NCBI RefSeq assembly: GCF_014084105.1
Contig: NZ_CP048289.1
Span: 8,875,922-8,939,921, forward strand
Direction: 5' to 3'
DNA: 64,000 nucleotides
From: Streptacidiphilus sp. P02-A3a
Lineage (GTDB): Bacteria; Actinomycetota; Actinomycetes; Streptomycetales; Streptomycetaceae
In this document: positions 57,796-64,000 of the stretch, in pieces
How the letters are laid out: each line of letters starts with the position of its first letter
How positions within the stretch are numbered: the first letter of the stretch is position 1
The notes under the pieces: model-generated
Database searches by the model: none
Told to the model about the DNA's origin: nothing
The model's input: only the letters and a program-made list of their open reading frames with translations
Position numbers and translations under genes: made by a program

Positions 57796-58359
57796 ATGAC
57801 CGAGCACCCGCCCACACCCCTCGCCCAGGCGTCCGAGCTGGACATCAGCGAGCAGGTGGCGGCGTACCAGCGCGAGTTTCCGACCGTGGACCCGCAGGTC
57901 GAGACGATCGTGAGCACCATGTCCCGGCTCGCCCGGCGGATGTCGGTGGCCTATGGGCGGCAGCTGGCCGACCTCGGCATCGGCTCGGCCGACTGGGAGG
58001 TGCTGAAGACGCTGATAGTGGCGGGCAGCCCCTACCGGCTCGGCCCCGGCGAGCTGGCCAAGCGGCTCGGGCTGACCCCGGCCGCGATGACCCACCGGAT
58101 CGACCGGATGGCGGCGGCGGGGCTGGTCACCCGCAGCCGGGACGAGAGCAACCGGGTCCGGGTGATCATCGAGCTGACCCGGCTCGGCCGGGAGAAGTGG
58201 CTGGAGTCGATGCGGATGGCGGCGGTGTTCGAGGAGGACCTGCTCCAGGACGCGTCCACCGAGGAGCGCGCGGTGCTGGCCGGACACCTGGGGCGGATGC
58301 TGCGCCGGGTCGAGGAGCACCAGCCGGACGCCCTCGGCCGCTGCGACGACCTGGACTGA
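57796..58359 (+). CDS. MarR family regulator
   Basis: 187 residues. Winged helix about 60-130 with GELAKRLGLTPAAMTHRIDRM as helix-turn-helix and RSRDESNRVRVIIELTRLG as wing. An N-terminal extension of about 35 residues precedes the dimer helices. It probably represses the divergent MFS transporter and itself. Confidence 0.9.
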   Translation: MTEHPPTPLAQASELDISEQVAAYQREFPTVDPQVETIVSTMSRLARRMSVAYGRQLADLGIGSADWEVLKTLIVAGSPYRLGPGELAKRLGLTPAAMTHRIDRMAAAGLVTRSRDESNRVRVIIELTRLGREKWLESMRMAAVFEEDLLQDASTEERAVLAGHLGRMLRRVEEHQPDALGRCDDLD

Positions 58360-58390
58360 GCGGCCGCGCGCCGCCGGGCCCCGGAAACGG

Positions 58391-58428
58391 CCGTGCCGCC
58401 CGTCGCCGGGAGGCGACGGGCGGCACGG
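58391..58428. terminator. Bidirectional hairpin terminator
   Basis: A perfect 17-bp stem, CCGTGCCGCCCGTCGCC with GGCGACGGGCGGCACGG, and a 4-base GGGA loop between the convergent marR and binding-protein genes. Confidence 0.8.
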
Positions 58429-58456
58429 GAGGGAACGCGGTGCTGCGGGGTACCGC

Positions 58457-59416
58457 TCAGGCCGGGAGGCCGACCGACTTCAGCCAGGTGGTGGCGACCG
58501 TCAGCGGGTCGGCGCCCTGGGCGCCGGTCTCGGTGTTGAGCCGCAGCAGTGTCGGCGTGTCCAGCTTCGCGGAGACCGCGTTCAGGGCCGAGACCACGGT
58601 GGGCGTCAGCGCGGCCTTCTGGCCGACCGGGAGCACGTTCTGGAAGCCGAACAGGTCCTTCGGGTCCTGCAGCGCGATCCAGCCGTCGGCGCTGATCGTG
58701 CTGTCGGTCGAGAAGACGTCGCCGACCTGGATGTTGTCGGCCTTGAGCGCGCCCTCGGTGAGCGGGCCACCGGCGTCCAGCGCCTTGAACGCCTTGAACT
58801 TGAGGTTGTAGACGGCGGCGAGGCCGATCAGGCCCTCCTCCCGGGTCTGGAACTCCGGTGCGGCGCCGAGGGTGAGGTCGTTCTCGTAGGGCACCAGGTC
58901 GGCGATGGTGGAGCTGGACGTCAGGTGGTACTTGGCGACGGTCTGCGCGTTGACCGTCAGCGAGTCCTTGTCCTGCGCGGCGGAGGGGGTGAGGATCTCC
59001 AGGCCGGGCGCGAGCTTCGCGGACAGGTCGCTGTCGGTCTCGTCCACGCTGGTGGGCGTCGCGTTCTTGTCCAGGTACGCCAGCAGCGCGCCGTTGTACT
59101 CCGGCATCAGCTGGACGTCGCCGTTCTTCAGCAGGCCGTAGGTCACCTCGCGGCTGCCGATGTTGTACTTGTAGGACACCTTGATGCCCTGGGCCTTCAG
59201 CGTCACGCCGTAGATGTCCGCGAGGAGCGTGCTCTCCGGGAAGTTGTTGGAGCCGATGACGATAGAGCCGGCGGAGGCGGTCGCTGCGGGCGCGAGCGGA
59301 TTACTACTGGTCGACTTCGACGACGACCCGCAGGCGGTGAGGCTGACGGCGGCGGCAGAGGCGACGAGGAGCGCGGCTATACGAGTGAAGTGGCCGCTGG
59401 TACTGGTTGTAGTCAC
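58457..59416 (-). CDS. ABC transporter substrate-binding lipoprotein, ProX/OpuC (betaine/choline) type
   Basis: 319 residues. The signal peptide ends in a lipobox SLTAC. The mature protein has GSIVIGSNNFPESTLLADIY, GLLKNGDVQLMPEYNG and NIQVGDVFSTDSTI, the glycine-betaine/choline/carnitine binding (OpuAC) pattern. No ATPase or permease lies next to it, so it is an orphan here or a partner of a distant system. The GTG start is chosen over an earlier TTG because GGAATGG precedes it. Confidence 0.82.
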   Translation of the reverse strand: MTTTSTSGHFTRIAALLVASAAAVSLTACGSSSKSTSSNPLAPAATASAGSIVIGSNNFPESTLLADIYGVTLKAQGIKVSYKYNIGSREVTYGLLKNGDVQLMPEYNGALLAYLDKNATPTSVDETDSDLSAKLAPGLEILTPSAAQDKDSLTVNAQTVAKYHLTSSSTIADLVPYENDLTLGAAPEFQTREEGLIGLAAVYNLKFKAFKALDAGGPLTEGALKADNIQVGDVFSTDSTISADGWIALQDPKDLFGFQNVLPVGQKAALTPTVVSALNAVSAKLDTPTLLRLNTETGAQGADPLTVATTWLKSVGLPA

Positions 59417-59591
59417 TGTTCCATTCCGGATGTTCAAGAGTTAAGGGCGAGTTGGAGGCCGTGATCTCGCGGACCGTCCGATCCGCCTGGCCAGTGGCAG
59501 CCAAATTCCGTACCTCAGAGATACTGGTCTGCTCCGCTGGGTTGCGGAAGCCTCTTGATGACTTCGTATCACAATGTTCACAGGGCCCACT

Positions 59592-59621
59592 CTGACAAGA
59601 CGCGTCTCCAGCAGGTAGTCT
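59592..59621 (+). promoter_or_regulatory. Possible conservon promoter
   Basis: CTGACA and TAGTCT are separated by 18 bases about 100 bases before cvnA. The rest of the 300-base divergent region from 59417 shows nothing else that I can assign. Confidence 0.35.
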
Positions 59622-59717
59622 CCGCACGATCACGCGTTCGGGGGAGCGAGTGTCCGATTCGTCAGACTGATGACACTTCGTCAGTTCACAGGCACGGCGC
59701 CGACCGAGGAGCCCCGC

Positions 59718-62318
59718 ATGTCCCCCCTGGACGCGCATCCGGAGAGATCCGGTGCCCCGACGCCGCCCGGAGCGGCAGCCGCGGCGGCCAAGCCCACCGG
59801 CTCGCCGGAGGGGCCGGCGACCGAGCCGATCGAGTTGCTGGAGCCCGGACTTCGGGCCAGGATCGGCCGCGGCCTGGACCGCACCCCGTTCCGGCGCAAG
59901 CTCAACACCCTGGTCGTGGTGCCGGTCGTGGTGATCTCGCTGCTGGTCGGCGTGATCATCGCCGGTCAGCTCAGCCAGGCCGCCTCCACCGGCGACCAGG
60001 CCCAGCTGGTGCGCCGCAGCGCCGAGGTCGCGCTGCTCAACGACGACGTCAGGGCCGAGCAGCAGCAGGCCATCCTGCTGTGGACGCGCTACGACCTGAA
60101 GGGCATGTCGCACAGCTCCGCGCCGATCAGCCTCAACGCCTACGGCGCGGCCCAGCAGGCCACCGACGCGCAGGTGCTGGTGGTCAGCGGCGCCTTCGGA
60201 TCGGCGATCCCGCCCGCCGAGAGCCAGGCGCTGGACCTGGTCACCAACCTCGACGAGGTCCGCTCGCAGATCACCACCGGCAGCATGGCCGCCGACAACA
60301 TCGACTCCGCCTACGACTCCGCCGCCGAGGCGCTGGTGGACGGCCTCGGCCTGACCAGCAACCGCAGCGGCAACATCACTCTGTCGCAGACGCTGGACGC
60401 GCTGCTGCGGGCCGACAGCGCCCACGCGGCCTACGAGACCGGCCTGCTCTCCGCGGAGACCGACGACTCCGAGGCACTGATCGAGTTCGTCGCCACCGTC
60501 GGCGACCTCAACCAGTACCAGTACCAGGAAGAGCGCTTCGACGAGCTGACCGACGCCGCCCAGAACACCGCCCTGGGCGGCGTCGACTACAACCCCTGGC
60601 AGAGCAAGCTGACCGACGCCTACTCGGTGCTGGAGGACGAGCCGAGCGCGCTGACCGGCGACACCGCCACCGGCGTCCCGCAGGCCCTGCTGCTGTACCC
60701 GACGATCGCCCAGGAGGCGGCCGCCCGGCAGCGGACGGTGCAGGCGCTGGCGCAGCAGATCGCCTCCAGCGCGGACCACGACGCCGCCGACGCCGGATGG
60801 CGCGCGGCGCTGCTGCTGGCGCTGGCACTGCTGGTGTTCACCACCTGGCTGACGCTGTCGGTGCTGATCCGGCACTCGGTGGTGCGGCCGGTGCAGCGGC
60901 TCACCTCGGCCGCCCGCCAGGTCGCCGAGGTCTCCCGGCAGGAGCTGGCCCGGGTCGCCGACGACGACAGCCAGGACGAGAGCCCACCCCGGCTGGAGGC
61001 GGTGCCGGTCTTCGCCGACGACGAGATCGGCACCCTGGCCGGAGCGTTCAACCAGGTCCAGGTCACCGCGGCGGGCCTGCTGGAGCGCCAGATAACCAGC
61101 CGCCGGAACATAGCCGAGATGTTCGGCAACGTCGGCCGCCGGGTCAGCAACCTGACGACCCGTCAACTCTCGCTGATCGACGCGGCCGAGCGCAGCGAGA
61201 CCGACCCGGAGCTACTGGAACGGCTGTACCGGATCGACCACATCGCGGTCCGCATGCAGCGCAACGCCGACAGCCTGATGCTGCTGGCGGGCATCCGCGA
61301 GACCGAACTCGACGGGCGTCCGGCGCCGGTGACCCACGCGGTGCGGGCCGCGCTCGGACAGATCGAGGGCTACCAGCGGGTCTCGCTGACCGCCGAGGCG
61401 GACGCCTCGGTGTCCCCGGACGCGCTGGGCGACCTGGTGCTGATGCTGGCCGAACTGCTGGAGAACGCGGTCTCGTTCTCCCCCGCGCACAGCGACGTCG
61501 AGGTGACCGTGCGCAGCGCGCCGGGCGGCCGGGCCGTGGTGGAGATCGTGGACCACGGACTCGGCATGGGCTCGGACCGGCTGGCCGAGGAGAACGCCCG
61601 GCTCGTCCGCCGGGAGCGGCTGGACCTGGTGCCGACCAAGGTCCTCGGCCTGTTCGTGGTGGGCACCCTGGCCCGGCGCTGGGGCATCACGGTCACCCTG
61701 GCCCGGACCCCGGGCGGCGGCGTGACCAGCACCGTGACCGTGCCGGTGGAGCTGCTGGCCGCCGCCCCGGCCGCGCCCCGGCCGCAGGCGGCGGCACCGG
61801 CCCCGGCCCCGGCGGCGATCCCGGTGGCGGCGGCCGCTCCGGAGCCGGTGACCGCGTCCGTCGCCGTCACCGGGCCCGCCCCGGCGCCCGCGGCTGCGCC
61901 CGCGCCGGGGGGCGGGCTGCCGCGCCGCGCCCCGCGCCGCCCGCTGGACGAGCCGGTGCACAGCCACGCCGCCGCCGACAGCGCCCCGACCGACACCGCC
62001 CGCCCGGCCGCCGAAGCACCGCGCGCCGAGGCACCGCGCGCCGAGGCACCGGTGGCAGTGGCACCGGCGGCACCGGCACCGACCGCCGAGCCCGCGCCCG
62101 CCGCGCCGACGCCGGGCGGCCTGCGCCGCCGGGTGCGCGGGGCCACGCTGGAGGGACGTCCCGAGGCCGCGCCGTCGGCCGCCGCGCCCCGGATGGTGGA
62201 CGCCGAGGCCGTGCGGGACTCCATGGAGGAGTTCGAGGAAGCCGTTCGCCGCGCAGAGCTCGACAGCATCCAGAACGATCCACGCACACCAGAACGTCCG
62301 GAAGGAACGGGCTCATGA
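59718..62318 (+). CDS. cvnA: Conservon sensor kinase-like protein CvnA
   Basis: An 866-residue membrane protein, the first of a conservon. Residues 55-80 form a membrane helix. A large extracellular sensor region (nitrate/sulfonate sensor type) follows, then a second membrane helix near 365-385 and a HAMP segment (VVRPVQRLTSAARQVAEV). An HATPase_c domain has LAELLENAVSFSPAHSDV, VDHGLGMG and ARRWGITVTL. There is no evident phosphoacceptor His box like that of classical kinases (FGNVGRRVSNLTTRQLSLID holds this place). The C-terminus is a long Pro/Ala-rich tail. ATG with GAGGAG upstream; an ATG 16 codons earlier lacks a ribosome site. Confidence 0.9.
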   Translation: MSPLDAHPERSGAPTPPGAAAAAAKPTGSPEGPATEPIELLEPGLRARIGRGLDRTPFRRKLNTLVVVPVVVISLLVGVIIAGQLSQAASTGDQAQLVRRSAEVALLNDDVRAEQQQAILLWTRYDLKGMSHSSAPISLNAYGAAQQATDAQVLVVSGAFGSAIPPAESQALDLVTNLDEVRSQITTGSMAADNIDSAYDSAAEALVDGLGLTSNRSGNITLSQTLDALLRADSAHAAYETGLLSAETDDSEALIEFVATVGDLNQYQYQEERFDELTDAAQNTALGGVDYNPWQSKLTDAYSVLEDEPSALTGDTATGVPQALLLYPTIAQEAAARQRTVQALAQQIASSADHDAADAGWRAALLLALALLVFTTWLTLSVLIRHSVVRPVQRLTSAARQVAEVSRQELARVADDDSQDESPPRLEAVPVFADDEIGTLAGAFNQVQVTAAGLLERQITSRRNIAEMFGNVGRRVSNLTTRQLSLIDAAERSETDPELLERLYRIDHIAVRMQRNADSLMLLAGIRETELDGRPAPVTHAVRAALGQIEGYQRVSLTAEADASVSPDALGDLVLMLAELLENAVSFSPAHSDVEVTVRSAPGGRAVVEIVDHGLGMGSDRLAEENARLVRRERLDLVPTKVLGLFVVGTLARRWGITVTLARTPGGGVTSTVTVPVELLAAAPAAPRPQAAAPAPAPAAIPVAAAAPEPVTASVAVTGPAPAPAAAPAPGGGLPRRAPRRPLDEPVHSHAAADSAPTDTARPAAEAPRAEAPRAEAPVAVAPAAPAPTAEPAPAAPTPGGLRRRVRGATLEGRPEAAPSAAAPRMVDAEAVRDSMEEFEEAVRRAELDSIQNDPRTPERPEGTGS

Positions 62319-62785
62319 CCACGCCCACAGAGAACAGCCCCAACGAGCCCACCGCCGACCTGCGCAGCGCCGCCGCCGACTTCACCTGGCTGCTGAACCG
62401 CTTCGCGACCGAGACGGCCGGAGTCGTCGACGCCATCGCGGTGTCCTCGGACGGACTGCTGATCGCCGTCTCCCGGCTGCGCGACCACGCGGACTCCGAG
62501 CGGCTGGCCGCGATCGTGTCCGGGATCACCAGCCTGGCCGCCGGAGCCTCCGGCAACTACGGTCTGGGCGCGCTCAACAAGGTGATCATCGACCTGGAGG
62601 GCGGCCACCTGCTGGTCTCCGCGATCGGTCACGGCTCGGTGCTCGGCGTGGTCGCCTCGAAGGAGGCCAAGCTGGGCAACATCGCCTACGAGATGACGCT
62701 GTTCGCCAACCGCGCCGGGGCCGCGCTCAGCCCGCAGTTGATCATCGAGCTGAAGAACGGCGTCGGCGCACCGGTCAACCGCTGA
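62315..62785 (+). CDS. cvnB: Roadblock/LC7 protein CvnB
   Basis: 156 residues. The roadblock fold is visible as DFTWLLNRFATETAGVVDAI, AVSSDGLLIAVS and LGNIAYEMTLFANRAG. These proteins bind and modulate small Ras-like GTPases. The start overlaps the cvnA stop (ATGA), and cvnC follows after 75 bases. Confidence 0.93.
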   Translation: MTTPTENSPNEPTADLRSAAADFTWLLNRFATETAGVVDAIAVSSDGLLIAVSRLRDHADSERLAAIVSGITSLAAGASGNYGLGALNKVIIDLEGGHLLVSAIGHGSVLGVVASKEAKLGNIAYEMTLFANRAGAALSPQLIIELKNGVGAPVNR

Positions 62786-62860
62786 ACCGGCGGCCGCACG
62801 CGCATCAACCGACCGCAGCAGGTCCGTCAGCTACGGGGGCCGTATGAGAGGACATGGATC

Positions 62861-63526
62861 GTGGCCAGCGCACCGCCCGCCGAGGGCGCGCAGGGCTCCC
62901 CGCAGGCTGGGGCCGTCCGCCCGCTGCGCCCCTATGTCATGGCCGAGGACGACCCGGAGCCGCCGCCCGCTCCCCCGCCCGCCGCGGCCGACCCGGCAGC
63001 GGACGCATCCGGCGTCGGGGCCGGTGACGCCACGGCTGACGCCACCGGTGACCGCGCCGGTGACCGCGCCGGTGACCTCGCCGGTGACCTCGCCGGTGAC
63101 CTCGCCGGTGACGAGGAGCGGCAGCCGTCCGGGCGCAGCAGTCTGGCGCTGCGGCCGTTCCTGCTCACCGCGGGCCGGGTGGCCGGTGGCAGCAACGGCA
63201 GCGGCGATCCCCCGCTGCCGCTGGAGACCCAGGTGGTCGCGACCGCCGAGGGGCTGGCGGCTCTCGACGGCCTGGCCTTCGAACGCCAGGCCATCGTCGC
63301 CGCCTGCCGGGTGCCGCAGTCGCTGGCCGAGCTCGCCGCCCGGCTCCGGCTGCACCTCAACGTGGTTCGCGTCATCGCCGGAGACCTGCACAGCGCACGA
63401 CAGTTGGCCGTTTACGTCCCCCAGGCCAACACCGCCCAGGATGTATCCGTACTGCGAAGGGTTATCGATGGTCTCCGCGCCGTCCCCGACTCCCGAGGGC
63501 TTCCGCGTGGCAACCGCCCCGCCTAG
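62861..63526 (+). CDS. cvnC: DUF742 protein CvnC
   Basis: 221 residues. The DUF742 core, about residues 82-200, has ALRPFLLTAGRVAGG and FERQAIVAACRVPQSLAELA, a winged-helix-like segment. The N-terminus is an acidic, Pro-rich linker with AGD(L/R) tetrapeptide repeats. GTG start. The last 59 bases overlap the cvnD frame. Confidence 0.85.
   Translation: MASAPPAEGAQGSPQAGAVRPLRPYVMAEDDPEPPPAPPPAAADPAADASGVGAGDATADATGDRAGDRAGDLAGDLAGDLAGDEERQPSGRSSLALRPFLLTAGRVAGGSNGSGDPPLPLETQVVATAEGLAALDGLAFERQAIVAACRVPQSLAELAARLRLHLNVVRVIAGDLHSARQLAVYVPQANTAQDVSVLRRVIDGLRAVPDSRGLPRGNRPA
63042..63112. repeat. Six tandem 12-bp repeats in cvnC
   Basis: Unit GCCGGTGACCTC, repeated about six times in frame, encodes AGD(L/R). 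Probably length-variable between strains. Confidence 0.85.
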
Positions 63527-64000
63527 CGCCGCCGCGTCCGACGTCCCCGGCGGCCCGACCGCCCACAACGGCACGGGGTGGCAGTCCGGCCCGCAGCTGC
63601 GCCCGCCGCTGCCGGTGAAGATGGTCATCGCGGGCGGCTTCGGCGTCGGCAAGACCACCACCGTGGCCTCGATATCGGAGATCGAACCGCTGACCACCGA
63701 GGCCAGCATCACCGCGGTGGCGGCCGGGGTGGACGACCTCACGCACACCCCGCACAAGACCACCACCACCGTGGCCATGGACTTCGGCTGCATCACGCTG
63801 GACCCGACACTGAAGCTGTACCTGTTCGGCACCCCCGGTCAGGACCGCTTCGGGTTCATGTGGGACGACCTGGTGGAGGGCGCGCTCGGCGGCCTGGTCA
63901 TCGTCGACACCCGCCGCCTGGACGACTGCTTCGCCGCCGTGGACTTCTTCGAGAACCGCAACCTGCCGTTCGCGATCGGGGTCAATGTCTTCGACGGCAG
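63468..64000 (+). CDS. cvnD: Conservon GTP-binding protein CvnD, 5' part
   Basis: The frame from ATG at 63468 runs open to the window end and covers about 177 residues. After a 45-residue variable N-terminus, the P-loop reads VIAGGFGVGKTTTV. The switch region has TTTTVAMDFGCITLD, and Walker B is LYLFGTPGQDRFGFMWDDL. This is the Ras-like GTPase of the conservon, the likely partner of CvnB. It overlaps cvnC by 59 bases. The C-terminus and any cvnE lie beyond the window. Confidence 0.9.
   Translation, partial: MVSAPSPTPEGFRVATAPPSAAASDVPGGPTAHNGTGWQSGPQLRPPLPVKMVIAGGFGVGKTTTVASISEIEPLTTEASITAVAAGVDDLTHTPHKTTTTVAMDFGCITLDPTLKLYLFGTPGQDRFGFMWDDLVEGALGGLVIVDTRRLDDCFAAVDFFENRNLPFAIGVNVFDG

Overview
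The window is GC-rich chromosomal DNA from a high-GC actinobacterium, most likely a member of the Streptomycetaceae (Streptomyces, Kitasatospora or Streptacidiphilus). The reasons are GC-biased third codon positions, GTG and TTG starts, an rrn operon without tRNAs in its spacer, a c-di-AMP riboswitch before a cell-wall peptidase, a conservon, and gene order that from memory follows the S. coelicolor region around SCO4145 down to about SCO4108. There is no prophage, IS element, integrase, CRISPR array or att site that I can see.

Region 1 (1-9 kb) is a phosphate block. It has a 5'-truncated polyphosphate kinase, a CHAD protein and a Nudix hydrolase, then the high-affinity phosphate transporter pstSCAB. 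pstS is preceded by 11-bp-spaced PHO-box repeats. Facing it are the low-affinity Pit transporter and its PhoU-like DUF47 partner. Region 2 (9-14 kb) holds a CsoR-type copper repressor, several conserved unknowns, a lipoprotein, a secreted flavoprotein predicted to bind FAD at two sites, and a PAP2 phosphatase. Region 3 (14-23 kb) is a type IV secretion-like locus: an SLT-NlpC/P60 peptidoglycan hydrolase, a small pilin-like membrane protein, VirB8-like, VirB6-like and SCO6880-family proteins, a VirB4-like ATPase, and a coupling-protein homologue with degraded nucleotide-binding motifs. There is no relaxase or integrase. Region 4 (23-31 kb) has a membrane protein, an APH-fold phosphotransferase, and a complete 16S-23S-5S rRNA operon on the minus strand.

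Region 5 (31-41 kb) is regulatory. It has a PAS-SpoIIE-HATPase phosphatase, a type II NADH dehydrogenase divergent from an AtrA-like TetR regulator, and a one-piece ECF sigma factor with zinc finger, membrane segment and extracellular NPCBM domain (ECF52/SCO4117-like). After these come redox enzymes and an SDR/MarR divergent pair controlled by striking TG/CA palindromes. Region 6 (41-53 kb) has a universal stress protein, an asparagine-synthase-like protein with altered motifs, a sporulation-associated-type TPR regulator, L-2-hydroxyglutarate oxidase, TrmB, a PrsW-type protease and an unrecognised 552-residue protein.

Region 7 (53-64 kb) has an M23 peptidase under a ydaO riboswitch, a VOC protein, a thioredoxin-like lipoprotein and UppP. 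It continues with a MarR/MFS pair, an orphan betaine/choline-type binding protein, and a conservon (cvnA-B-C and the start of cvnD). The window as a whole looks like core chromosome devoted to phosphate, envelope and developmental regulation rather than a recently acquired island.
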